Below, piece by piece: positions 1 through 12,201 of a DNA stretch of 64,000 nt. The position numbers and the translations under genes were made by a program. Source of the DNA: Vigna angularis (Eukaryota; Streptophyta; Magnoliopsida; Fabales; Fabaceae). The stretch covers positions 248,001-312,000 of the forward strand of contig NC_068980.1 of assembly GCF_016808095.1 (NCBI RefSeq), read 5' to 3'. The notes under the pieces are model-generated. The model searched no databases. It was not told where the DNA came from and was given only the letters and a program-made list of their open reading frames with translations. Position 1 is the stretch's first letter. Each line of letters starts with the position of its first letter.

Positions 1-169
1 GAGCGAAGTCATTTTCATTTGATATTAATATGAAAAAAAGTACACTTATAATTTTGAAGTTAACTTTTTAGTATCAAATTCGAATCACTTAATATGTTTA
101 ATATGTTTTTTATTATTAAGAATTAAAAAAATGTGAATTGAAAAGAATATTATATGTATCAGGAACAGA

Positions 170-3100
170 ATGGGTGGAGGCGAGGTTGAAGTTGATGTTG
201 GGAGTAAGAGGTGTGGTAAAAAATCTAAGATTAAGCAAGTAGTCGATTCCATAGAATTTATGATGCAGTTTTAAGTATAATGGGTTTGCGTTGATTGTGA
301 TAGTGGGAATAATGCTGTTGATCGTGGTGTTCATGTCTGGATATTCGCTGAAACCACACAAGAATTGCTTATCAAGCAAAGTCACAATCGGCCTGGGTTG
401 TGGGATCTCACCGCTTCTGCTCCCATTCCGCATTCTCATTCATCGCTTGTTACTGCTCGGTAAATATGTTTAATCATTCATTCATTCCATTATAATTAAG
501 TTTGAGCATTTTACTTCAACATCATCTTGGTATTGAAGTGCGCTGTTGTATATGTATGATTGAATTTTCAGAAAGGAGCTGAAGAAACAGCTGGGTTTAA
601 CCCTTCCCAAGGATGCATTTGAGTTGATATATGTTTTCAATGAGGATGGGTGAGTAGATCAAATTTCAACACTTGCTTAACTTTGTGCTGTTTTTATCGA
701 ATAACGCAGTTCCTTAATTTAGTCATCTGTTGAAAATTTGGTAATAACTTTACATACAGTGATGAAAAAAACACGAAGAAGGAATCTATCGACGTTTATC
801 TGGTTACAACTATTGATCCAATACCTTTGGAGGCCTTCACTCTTCAGGTGAACATGTATAAGATGTTATTGTCTGATTCCTTTTGTCACAGTTTTTTCTC
901 TTTAAATAACCTAATAAACATGTGCTTAACCTACCATAATCCAACATCATTTCTATGTATCCCACACATCTGCTATTTAGTGCTTTGGAGGATTTGTTAT
1001 ACATTCTGTTTATCTATGTGAGGAAATGTTTTTTGTTGTGCCAGGAAAAGCAAGTGTCTGCTGTAAAATATCTCTCTTATGATGAGTATAAAGGGCTTTT
1101 AGCCAAGCAAGATTCTCGACAACATGCTCAACTCTTTGATATAATTGAAAATAGGTATGTTAACATGATATATACTGATGCAAAAATGGAAGGAGTCATA
1201 CATATGATACAAAAATCTAAGGCGAACCGAGATTTGTTCTAAGACGAAGTTGCATACCCTAGATATGCAGCAGCCAGTGACCATCCACCTTAATCAAAAT
1301 GAAGGTTTCTGCCTAAAAGACAGAGTGTATATTGAATTTGTTCCAAATTAATGTTGCAGAGAGTTCCTTTAAACTCAAATTGCCTACATTTATACGCCTA
1401 TTTAATATTCTACATAGGGAAACAAATATATATATATATATATATATATAATTCATTTTGTGGTATATTTTTTTGAAGGTACAAAGAGAATACCGAAGCT
1501 CGCAGTTCAACTTTGCAAAAGCAACTAAGTCGTTACGCTCCTATTTCCCTTAATGCAGAGGTTAATTGTCTTCGTTATTTATTTATTTGTTATATTATAC
1601 ACTGACAATTATCCATCAATTTCTTAGCTTATGTTTCTTTTTTCTCTCCATTTTCTTTTCGTTAATTTGCACAACATATATATTTAATATTTAAAGCATG
1701 ACAGTTATGACTTATAATCATCCTTTTGCAAAGCACAGTGTTCTCTTCAATGGTATTCCAAAACTGGTATTCTACCATTCGTTTGTTACATTGAAAGTGG
1801 GAGATGAAGGGAAAAGAGTAAACTTGTAACGTAATGGATGAATATTGAAATTTGTTTTGCTCTCTTAATATTAAAACTTGTTTTGGTTTTATTTTTAGTT
1901 ATAGTTGAGATCATGAAATAACATAACATGACTTTTATTTTTGTTTTGCCAGTTAGCGGGGCTTACAGATTCAGATAAGGAAGCTCTTGTTTTTGTTGTC
2001 AAGGCTGCAGCTGTTATCGATGAAATTTTTTATTTGCAGGTTCTAATTTATGGCATATATATTATGGTTGTGTGTGCAATGATCATTGTTCATATACCTT
2101 GTGCTTGTTGATTTTAATTTAATAATATGTGCAATAATTTATTTGTATACCTTGTGTGTTGAATTTGTTTTTCTTTACTGAATTCAACTTCATCCATATA
2201 TTGTAGAACTAATATTATGGATATGTTCACACTAATCCATGTCTAATTATTGAAATTTGACTATTTATTTTCTACCAGTCTTGGTACAGTAATCCATCAC
2301 TTAGAGATTGGTTGAAGGAACATGCTGATGAATCAGAGTTGAATAAGTTGAAATGGTCCTATTATTTGATTAACAAGAGCCCGTGGTAAGTCATTGAATT
2401 TATTCTTTTAGCTGACTAGTGTGATTATTTGGCAAAAACAGTTCAAAAGTAGTTCAATTTCTTACTTTTTCTGACATAATGATGTAGAAAAGTAGGATTG
2501 ATTCCTTGTAGACCTCTTTGGTGCCAACAAGTTTCATGACTTATAAAGATGTTATGAACGTCTGATAGGTTAACATCTATAATGACATTGTGTAAATATT
2601 TGCACACCATTGGACCTCTTCTCGGTGGAGACAACACAAGATAGACAGACATTAATTCTAGCTTATTCTGTGCTTCACATTGCCTATAAATAGTAGCTTG
2701 TGTACCATAATAGGAGTTTGTCAAAGAAACCCTTAAAGACTTCATCATGAGGACCATGAATTGTTGATTGAGTTCATTTGAGTACAATTAAACTTCTCTT
2801 ATGCTAATGGATGAATTCGTTGTTGACAGGTCTAGTCTTGATGACGGAACTGCGTTTTTGACGACTGCAGATTCAGAAATAAGGTTACTTTCTAATGCAA
2901 CTAAACCTGTTAAAGGATGGAAAGGTCTAGAATATAGAGCAGCATTTCCGTTGCCAAAACCTCTTGGTGCGAATTTCTACCCTGCGGATATGGACAAAAC
3001 GGTAAATGCTAAGCAAATGATGCCAAAATGAAATTATACTTCTGTAAATATGAGAAATAATAAGCTTTATTTCTTGTAGGAGTTCGAGACATGGAAGGAG

Positions 3101-6100
3101 AATCTAGAGAAGGATCAACAAAAGGAGGCAACAGGCTTTTTTAGTGTTATTAAAAGACACAGTGAACTGCTTTTAACTTCTGAGACCTCCGACTCGAATA
3201 ACAAAGAAAGTTATGATCATGATCTATATATTGTGCCTTACTCAGCAGAATATAAGTCTCTTCTCACGAAAGCTGCTGATTTATTGCATAAAGCTGCAGA
3301 TATTACCCAAACACCAAGGTCTCATGCCTGCTATTCATCCTCTTCTAAAATCCATTATTGGTAAACTCAATGCTAAACATGGCTTACTTATAAATATTTG
3401 TTAACTTTCTTTTTTTCATTTGCAGTCTGAAGAGGCTGCTACATAGCAAGGCTGACGCTTTCCTTTCAAATGATTATTATGAGTCAGATATGGCTTGGAT
3501 GGATTTGGTTAGTCACATTCATTACTTTTATGTTACAATCATTTCAATTACTTAGGTTGATTAACTATATATCCGATCAAGTAATAATTCCGTGTTCTAA
3601 CCACTTAATTATCAATGCTAATTATGATTTACTTAAGCTGAAGGTTAAAATTCATTACTAATTAATGTAATATGGTAAGAAGAACATTACGTACTATTGT
3701 AACATTTGTATAAATTATATTGTTGAATTCTCTTGAATAATGTTTTGTTAATAAACCAAACTTTATTATCAGAGTACTTGGTGTACAATAATCGGGTTAT
3801 GTAACTGAAACCGAAGTGCTCTGATAAAGTTCTAAAAATGTTCACAGTGATGTTTGAAATCCTCGTTAATTACTTCTGTCCCATGTATACGGTTTCTTCA
3901 AATCTAGTACACTACATTGTTATTCTTGATAAAAAAACATTCGGTTTTCTGACAAATTTTGAATCATATAAGTATCTTTCACCTTTCAGTTTTTGTGCAG
4001 AACTCTAAATTGGAGGTCACAATTGGTCCATATGAAACGTACGAGGATAAACTTTTCGGATATAAGGTCATATTTAATCTACAAGTGATTTTTAACAATT
4101 TTGAACTTCCCTTTCATTTGATTTTTTTATATGTTTCCACGAAACCCACTCACCCTTAGTATTATCCAACAAAATAAGGAATTGATGGTTTTTCTCAACG
4201 TGTGTTGACTTATCATTTATTTTCTCCAGGCTTCCTTTGAAGCATTTGTTGGAATCAGGGATGATATAGCTACGAGTCAGCTGAAACTCTTTGGCGATAA
4301 TCTGCAGGTGCTTTTCGTTAAATATATTAATTTTAATACAGATGGTGTGTGTATTCTAAACTTTGCGTTACTAACATTTTAATTCAACTTGATATTGAAG
4401 CTTTTGGAGCAAAATCTTCCTCTCGATGATGTCTACAAATCCAAAGATGTGAATGCAGCACCTATTCGTGTTATTAAACTGATCTATAATGCAGGGGTAA
4501 AGATTGTCAATATTTAAATTTTGAATATTCTGATTTTTATCATCATAAAAACAAAATGGTTTCCTTTAATTACTTTATTGCTATTATAAATATAAATTTG
4601 AACTAATTATAAAATATCAAAATATAGCATACTTTAAATTAATGAAATTGCAAAACTCTACTCTGTAAGCATTTTTTAAAAGCAAAAAATAGAAAGTTAA
4701 TTAAGAATATACTTAAATAAGTTTCTACCTAAATTAATCCTGAACCTTCTAGAGAAAATTTAAGAATTAAAAAAAAAATTCATCATTTTCATAAATTAAA
4801 AGTAACTTAGTTGAAATTAAAAAAAAAATTGAAAACCTATACAAAATAATTTCTACGAATGAACTCAAACTTAAATTAATTACGAAAATTTGTTGAACTA
4901 AGTCCAACTTAAAAAAATAAATATAGTACACCACAAGACATAGAAATGGTAAACAATAAAATTCAAAATCTAGCTTAAGCAGTAATTATTTCAAACGCAC
5001 ACGAAAATCTTATATGGTTTTTGAAATTTACTACATGTTTTCATCGGTAATATTATACTTATAGTTGCACAACATTAAGATGAAAGTTTTACATCACTAT
5101 TGTTTCAGGATGTCAAGGGACCACAAATTGTTGCCTTCAATCTACCAAACGATGAACGTATAGTAAAAGATCGAGGAACAGCAATGGTGATGCTTAAGAA
5201 TGTTTCAGAGGCGAAGTAAAATTTCTAATTTTTGTTCACGTTAAAACTTGCAGATCTTCATTTGTTTTTTCTTCATATTTTTATGAATGAGCAGTTAATG
5301 TTGGCAAACACATGGAAATTCTGAACAGGTTCGAGCGTATTCTTCAACCAATAGCAGAGCACTGCGTGGCAAAGGAGCTACAAGAATTTGTAGATTTTGA
5401 ATCATATTTTACCCATACAATTTGCCATGAATGCGTCCACGGGATTGGACCTCATTCTATAACACTCCCAAATGGTCAGAAGAGTACTGTGCGATTGGTG
5501 AGTTTAATTAATTATATGCCATTTCTAAGTGACAAATTTCATTAATAGTTTTGGAAACTTTTACGGTAAAATTATATATGATGGTGGAGTTAGTGCAGAC
5601 AATTAACTTCATTTTTTTTTTCTGCATAAAATTACAAGTGTCGATATATACTAGTAGGGATCATTCTTAGATGGCATAGTATGAATGTAGCATTCATGAC
5701 AATATCTTATCTCTCCGTATAGGAATTGCAAGAATATCATTCAGCTATGGAGGAAGCAAAAGCTGATATAGTTGGTCTCTGGGCATTGAGGTTCCTAATC
5801 TCTAAGGTTAGTTATTAAATATACCATTTTTCTCTTTTGACAGAAAAAGAAAAAGAGATTACAGAAAGGTTAGGGAATTCAGAATTGGAAAGTTTAGATC
5901 CTTATAGTAAAACCAAAAATTAATATGCTTGGTAATTACTGTAAACTTGAAAGCAGGCTGTGATTGATACAGTGATTAATGTGGGGTGTCATGTATTTTA
6001 TGGTGATCAGGGTTTGCTTTCTGAAAGTTTATTGAAGTCCATGTACGTTTCTTTTCTGGCTGGGTGCTTTCGGTCAGTTCGTTTTGGTTTAGAGGAAGCT

Positions 6101-6366
6101 CATGGGTAATTAAGTTATATGCAAAATGCTTGCTCTCTCTACTATTTTTTGGTTACTTATTTTTCTGAGCCAATTCCATTTCATGCATATTGTCAGAAAA
6201 GGACAAGCATTGATATTCAACTGGTTATATGAGAAAGGAGCCTTTTTCCCACACTCTCAAGAAACAATTTCTGTTGACTTTTCCAAGGTATTGTTGCTCC
6301 AAAACCTCACATCATCATCATCTATACTTCTCTTTTTCCTTGGATTCTTCTATTAACAAAGACATT

Positions 6367-6432
<66 letters not shown>

Positions 6433-7147
6433 TAATGAGACCTCAACTTTCTTTATCAAAAATCTTAAAACAAAGAATTAATGATCTTTATCTTTTTATT
6501 TATTTATATTCAATATGAAATTTAGACTCATCCTTAAAATTCTAACCATACGTTTAATTGAAAAAGTCATTTCCTAAATTACATCCATTTTAGTAAAATA
6601 AACCTATAATCTTGACAAAATAATTTTACATATAATAATTAATTATGTATTTGTTGTTCAAGACTGAAAGTGCAGTTGAAAGCTTGAGTAGGGAAATACT
6701 GACCACACAAGCCAAAGGTGATAAGGCGGCTGCTGGTTCGCTTCTCCAAAAATATGGTGTCATTTCAGAGCCACTCAAACTTGCTCTCCAAAAGTTGGAG
6801 AAGGTTCAGGTACTACTTTATGCCGAACTTTTCATAATGGTTGGTGTAAAAGTATTTTACACACGCAATTAATGAAGAAAAACATCATTATAAAGATCAC
6901 TTTTAAAGTGGTTGTGACAAAAATAATGTGATTTTATAACAGTTTATGTATAAAAAACATAAGAGTATATAGTTAACAAGTAACTATTTATATTTTAGAA
7001 CAAGCTTATCATGGTGAGAGATTGATATACCTCGTATTTCGGATTAAAATGGATTGTAAAAATTTCTAAGTGTTGTTTTTATGATCGAAACAGGTACCAG
7101 TTGACATAGCTCCAAACTTTCCCGTTGCCAAGAAAATATTGCAGTGA
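170..7147 (+). CDS. NUDT3: Nudix hydrolase 3-type protein with M49 (DPP III-like) peptidase domain
   Basis: Twenty-one exons join in frame to 742 codons: 170-210, 304-459, 572-649, 760-847, 1045-1154, 1479-1560, 1953-2039, 2279-2385, 2830-3001, 3080-3318, 3426-3507, 4001-4066, 4230-4307, 4401-4496, 5109-5215, 5329-5497, 5723-5806, 6011-6105, 6197-6287, 6663-6809, 7094-7147. The product matches Arabidopsis NUDT3 (about 772 aa) along its length: an N-terminal Nudix fold (RGVHVWIF start) and a large M49-like metallopeptidase domain. The zinc motif HECVHGIGPH (HExxH, about 5429-5458) and the second motif EEAKAD (about 5751-5768) are intact. The Nudix box is not: the REUxEExGU segment reads KELKKQLGL, and the leading Gly and acidic residue are gone. 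About ten residues before LFDII are also missing. Exon 1 is the least certain part: it is short, and an in-frame stop before 304 forces an upstream exon. Peptidase activity is plausible; Nudix hydrolysis is doubtful. Confidence 0.85.
1426..1451. repeat. (TA)n microsatellite in a NUDT3-like intron
   Basis: About 26 bp of perfect TA dinucleotides lie inside the intron between the exons ending at 1154 and starting at 1479. Confidence 0.95.
6373..6429. repeat. (TA)n microsatellite in a NUDT3-like intron
   Basis: About 57 bp of TA dinucleotides in the intron between the exons ending at 6287 and starting at 6663. Six-frame translation gives a spurious YIYI run here. Confidence 0.95.
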
Positions 7148-8929
7148 AGATTGGAGAATGAAGATGCAAAGAAGTATATGCTTGTCGTAATTATCTGTGT
7201 TACCTCTTTTGATTCGATGAAATAATGGAGCTATCTCCTCTCTTTTCTATTCATAAAATAATGTACTTTTATATTTTGTTTCTGTATGTTTGTTGATGCT
7301 TTGAAATGGACAACAATAGAATAAATGTGCCATTTGTCTGTTATGAATAAGAATTTATATTTATTCTAAAATGTTATTATCTTATTTCTATTTTGTCAGT
7401 TAATATATAATTTTAGAATAAAAAATTATAAAAATTAAATGTATAACTTTTGAAAGGGTATTATTTATTTTATTTTGTGCGTGGAAGAAAAATCTTATTT
7501 TGATATTTATGTAATTATATTTTTTTATATTTGACATTAAAGAAAAATATATATTTTTTAATATTAAATATTTAATAATATCATATTTTTTATACTGTGA
7601 TTTTAATTTTTTTATTAATTTAGTTAATATTTGAAACTATAAAGAATTTGACATAGGTACAAATACATGTATGTTTCGGTTGCGAGGTGTGAGACCCTAG
7701 ATATTTAACGCACCAAAATCCCACACTTTGAACCTCATTTAATGCACTGTGCCACGTCAAAACCCAATCTGCATGCGCCTGCCATGTGTCGCTGAGGGAG
7801 CGTTCCAGATCGTTGGTGGAAAGCAAGTGGCATGCAGAGAATGGACGTTCGTCCTGCGGGAACGCTCTCTGCATTCTGCATGCGCTGACGCCATCTGTCA
7901 CGTCAGGAGTTTCTAAAAGCTGTAGTGGAAGCCAGGTGGCCGTACGTGGTTGCATGGTCGTTCGGCGAGGAAGAGAAAATGATTTCTCTGAAAAACACTT
8001 TCTCTCATTTCTGCATTCATCTTCTTCTCCACGAAACTCTGGCCATTTCTTTTCTCCAGCTTCTCTCTAAACTCTTTTCATCTTCTCTCTAAGATCACTC
8101 ACCACCAGCATCTCTACTTCCATTTCAGAACCGTAGGATCGTTCACTGTGTCGTGGGCTTTCATTTGAACCGAGCGGAACTGAAATCTGAACTGGTAAGT
8201 TTTCGAACCCTAAAACGCTCTGTTCAGAGTTGCATGCGGACGCTGGTCCTGCTGCATGTTAGAGTATAAGCTGAGTTGGTCTCCGTTTCTTGTGGTTAGA
8301 TTTAGTGAAACATTCGAGAAGCACGTTGAGGGTAGGAATCTGTATTTGGACAAGTTAAACGCATTCGCTTAGGGAGTTCATTGCTAGACCAGGTAAGGGA
8401 AGCTTTAGTAATTTAATTTAATACTTGTTTGATGTGTATGAAATGCCTGAAGTATGCTGGATGTCTGAAATGTATGAAATATTTGATGTTTAAGTATGCA
8501 TGAACGAGCATGGTTGCACTGGATGTATATGATGAATATTGTTTGGAACTGTATGCTGAGAATGAAACGTATGATTTGGAATATGATTAAGTTTCTGTAT
8601 GGTTTGAAATGATAATAGGAATTCTGTAATGTATGAGATTTATGGTGGAGAAAAATCATAAGTTATGAATCGTATGAAATCTGTAAAGTCATTGTAAATT
8701 GAAAAATCTGGAACAACATCATTTTCTCTGATTGAACAATTACGCTCGTCCTTGTACGGTCGTATACCGTTCGTCTTCTCTAAATTTGAATTAGAGTTAA
8801 ATTCTTTCTTTTGGAAAGTATTCTGTCTTCGAACGAGCGTCCCCATTTGAAATGCTAATTGAGTGTTCGTCCTAAGTGGCGTTCGGTCTTAGACCGAACG
8901 CTCGTTCAAAAAGATAAATGATAAATAGT

Positions 8930-9140
8930 GTTCGACCTTATGTCGAGCGTGCGTCTTTGGTAGCGTTCGACCTTATGTCGAGCGTGCGTCTTTGGTAGCG
9001 TTCGACCTTATGTCGAGCGTGCGTCTTTGGTAGCGTTCGACCTTATGTCGAGCGTGCGTCTTTGGTAGCGTTCGACCTTATGTCGAGCGTTCGTCTTTGG
9101 TAGCGTTCGATCTTATGACGAGCGTTCGTCTTAAACGGCG
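8930..9140. repeat. 35-bp tandem repeat, six copies, each with a hairpin
   Basis: Units begin at 8930, 8965, 9000, 9035, 9070 and 9105, exactly 35 bp apart. The first five are nearly identical, the sixth is diverged, and decayed copies continue to about 9235. Each unit holds an inverted repeat with 8-bp arms (CGTTCGAC and GTCGAGCG, one mismatch) around the loop CTTAT. It lies inside the solo LTR. Confidence 0.93.
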
Positions 9141-9262
9141 TACGGTATCCTACCAAGCGTTCGTCCGAAATAGCGCTCGGCCTTATAACGAGCGTCCGTT
9201 CTAAATCGCGCAAGGTCTCCTATCCAGCGATCGTGCAAATTGAATAATTATTGATTTTTGAA

Positions 9263-9391
9263 AGCGTTCGTCCTGATTCTAAATAGCGTTCGTCCCGATC
9301 ACAAATAGCGTTCGTCCTGACTTCTAAATAGCGTTCGTCCTGACTTCTAAATAGCGTTCGTCCCGATCTTAAATAGCGTTCGTTATACAGA
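9263..9391. repeat. Second short tandem repeat in the solo LTR (22-24 bp period)
   Basis: Five or six units built on AGCGTTCGTCC followed by a short AT-rich spacer, with a period varying between 22 and 24 bp. The core AGCGTTCG is shared with the 35-bp block upstream, so both arrays probably grew from the same seed. Confidence 0.85.
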
Positions 9392-10317
9392 TAATTAACG
9401 TTCGTCCTTTTAAAGAAGTGTGACTAAGAATGAGAGTGTGATGTTGAGTGAATTATGATGTGTGCGAACCATAAATGAGATGAGATTATGATCTTGGAAT
9501 TTGAACGAGCGTTCCAAGGAGGAACGTCTCTATGAATGATTATGATGAGTTGTAAAGTGTGACCATGGTAAAATCGCTGATGGCTGATCATCCTGATATT
9601 CCGTGAGTGCTCTTCTCAGGTAGAGGAGAGTAGGTCATGCGTGGGAATGGCAGGAGGCCCTAGCCCTATTGAGTACTTTGAGGCTGATAGGGTTAACCTC
9701 GGTTGACAGCTGATGAGGGTCCCAGTTACTACACCAACCGGGTGCATGAACGCCTGCGGTTACATGGATTCACACAGTCCGGACGGTCGGTCTTAGGAGA
9801 GTTTTGGATGAATTATATTATGCTTTGATGTATTGATGCATGTCTTGTGTGTTAAATTCGTATGTTAAATTGTATGTGATATGTATGAATTAAATTACCT
9901 AAGCTTACCCTTGCAATTTCCTTGTGTTGTCTACTGTTTATGTACGTCCGTCTTGTCAATGCAATGATCATCCGTTGTGGATGTGAGCAGATGGTGAGGC
10001 GCCACTTGAAGATATGCTGGAAGAAGAAAATTTGGCGGACGCCAACCTAGTCGAAGTGGAAGTTAAGGCCGAGCAGTAGATCGCTCGTTTTTGTAGTTGT
10101 TAATAGTTTTGTTTATGTTTTAGGACGTTCGGTTACTTATGTTGTAAAACCGTTCGTTGTTAGCGTTCGCTATTTTTGGGACTCGACGTTGTAACGCTGT
10201 ACTCCTAGCCGTTCGGCTTGTGTTCTTGTTTAGCTGTAAAAACTGTTGACTGTTTACTGTTAATTGTAATTAATTCTAATTAATGGTAATTACTATTTAT
10301 TGGGATGTTACACGAGG

Positions 10318-10780
10318 TCGAGTCACTTTAAACACCTTCACAATTTGTTCTTTGACGTCGTCTGGTCACGTTTTTCGGTTTCCTCTTTCGCTCTTCTGTT
10401 CGGGGATGTACCTGTTAAAGGTGCTCTGGCTTAAGTAAGTATATAGTTCGTTTGGTAACTTTAGATCAGTAATAAATGCGCAGTAAATGTCCATCACCTA
10501 CCTCTTACCTTTCACCTATATTTATAGTTTTTGCCATGGGCTGAGATTAGTGAGATCTTAATCACGATCCAATTTCGGCCCAATGACTTTAATCGCTACT
10601 TACCTTAATCTTTGTGTCAATGACTATAGGATCTCTACGGCCGTTCATCCTTGACCGTCTGGTCAGATTAGTCATACGGTAGTTCTATGGCCGTCTGGCT
10701 AGATTAGTCACATGATAATTCTATGGTCGTCCGGTCTATATGGTAGAGTGTATATTTGTTCTCTTGTAAGTATGAAGATG
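10318..10780 (-). mobile_element. Older LTR-like relic interrupted by the solo LTR
   Basis: On the minus strand this stretch contains a TATA-like CTATAAATA (plus strand near 10520) and resembles a second region at 40015-40260. Both share GGTCGAGx, a CTTTCACAATTT-like block and the TATTTATAGTTTT block in the same order. The similarity continues left of the solo LTR (about 7655-7682), which puts the solo LTR inside it. No coding region survives. Family is unknown. Confidence 0.45.
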
Positions 10781-11515
10781 AGAAAAAAAAAAAACATACT
10801 TAGGATTGTAGAGTCATCCCTACATCCAATTCTTTCAAAACTCATACATAAAAATTTTCCATTTTCCTAAAATATATAACAAAATGATTGAATTTAAAAA
10901 GAAACAGATAAATTTGTAACAACATAACCAAAGAGAGATGGAAATTTTGAATTAAGTAAGACTTATTTGAAGTAATTAAAATGATGAAGACTATGGTACA
11001 ATATTTTCAATGTATACCATGTGAAAACTCACAAAATAATTAATAATTTGTTTCCATTATATCTCTGTTTATTTACTTTTATTTGAAAAATAGTGTGACA
11101 TAAAAAGTTTTTAAAATGCTTCTTGAAAGGTTTCCCTCTCTAATAACAATTCCAAATGAGGTTTATATATATTATGTATAGCGAAAATATATAAATTACA
11201 TGTATTTGCATTTATATTATATTAAAAATGTGATTTTATTATTTTTATGAGTAATAATTTAAAAAAGAAATATTATATGTACATAATCTTGTAAAGTTAA
11301 TATTAAAAAATTATGTAGTTGTTACTAAAAGAAATTAATATTTTAAAATATAAAAAAGTTATTTAACCATTCATTTTATTAAATAAATTAATACATTATT
11401 TTTTATTTATTATATATTACATACTATAGGTGTGATGTAATAAAAAGGAAAAGAAAAATAAAAGTGAGATGTAAGAAAGCAAATTTATGATATAATCCTT
11501 ATACCAACTTTTACA
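10781..11515. other. AT-rich intergenic sequence
   Basis: I see no gene, structured repeat or RNA here. The sequence is low-complexity AT-rich DNA between the LTR relic and the first MITE. Confidence 0.6.
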
Positions 11516-11757
11516 TTTTATTCATTTGAATGAATTTTTTGGGGGAGAGTGTTTGTTTTTGTATATTTGAGTGAATTTGAAGTAAGTGAGAGTGAATTTT
11601 TTTTAATCTGTCACATCAATCAAATTCTACTTCCAATTTTCACAAATTTTACTTTCAAATCCAGCCTCACTTACTTTTAAATCTATTCAAATAAACAACA
11701 AAAAATTTAGTCTCAAATTAATTCAATCACTTCCCTAAATTCATTCAAATGAGCATT
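11516..11757. mobile_element. MITE, family A copy 1 (long inverted repeat)
   Basis: The left end carries TTCATTTGAATGAATTT (from 11521) and the right end the complement AAATTCATTCAAATGA (11737-11752). The interior pairs as well (AAGTAAGTGAG against CTCACTTACTT). A second copy of the same family lies at 51805-52086. No open reading frame. The target duplication is not clear, so I do not assign a superfamily. Confidence 0.75.
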
Positions 11758-11815
11758 AATAGAGTTTACATTAGGTCAAAACGTTATAATTAGTAATCAT
11801 GATTATTTTTACTTA

Positions 11816-12043
11816 ATAAGATAAGGTTTAATGTCTCAATAGGTCCTTATTTTTACCCAAAATTTCAAATAGATCCCTTTCTTTTTCGACATCTCAATTG
11901 AGTCCTTACTTTTGTAAAATTGAATTAAATAGGCCATTTCTGTCAAATTGAAATGTCCTATTTGATTTAATTTTACAAAAATAAGAACTCAATTGAGATG
12001 CTAAAAAAAAAAGGACCTGTTGAGATACTAAACCATAAGATAA
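11816..12043. mobile_element. Foldback MITE with perfect 9-bp target duplication (Mutator-like)
   Basis: The element is 11825-12034 (210 bp), starting GGTTTAATGTCTCAA and ending TTGAGATACTAAACC. Its two halves are near-complete inverted copies (for example CATCTCAATTGAGT against ACTCAATTGAGATG), so the whole unit folds into one hairpin. The flanks are an identical 9-mer ATAAGATAA at 11816-11824 and 12035-12043. A 9-bp duplication is the mark of Mutator-type transposition. It ends about 160 bp upstream of the threonyl-tRNA synthetase start. Confidence 0.88.
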
Positions 12044-12201
12044 TTGTCTCAACGATACAGTGTTAATACTATCTATATTTTCTACTAGACCAGCATGTTT
12101 ATTTTAATAATAAAATATTAATTTTGGTTATTTTGTGGACAGAAATGGGATGAAGTGAGCTATTTTCATCATCGTCTTCTCTGCTCTTCAGTTCACTCAA
12201 A

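Larger units (their letters stand above)
7683..10317. mobile_element. Solo LTR of an LTR retrotransposon with 5-bp target duplication
   Basis: The element runs 7688-10312 (2,625 bp), begins TGTGAGACCC and ends GGGATGTTACA, so it has the TG...CA ends of an LTR. It is flanked by a perfect direct repeat CGAGG at 7683-7687 and 10313-10317. No gag-pol, primer-binding site or second LTR adjoins it, so it is a solo LTR left by LTR-LTR recombination. Within it are two tandem-repeat blocks (8930-9140 and 9263-9391), a good splice donor near 8193, a possible acceptor at 9989-9990 and a short open segment ending at 10079. LTRs this long are usual in some Ty3/gypsy lineages such as Tekay/Del; that assignment is inference. 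It sits inside an older LTR-like relic that resumes at 10318. Confidence 0.85.

Noticed and set aside
7620..8070. Frames of 94-111 codons at the left end of the solo LTR
   Set aside because: GC-richer LTR sequence with no similarity to a recognised protein; one starts outside the element and crosses its boundary.
8930..9391. CRISPR-like array of regular repeats
   Set aside because: Units are contiguous with no unique spacers, and lie within a plant LTR; these are tandem repeats.
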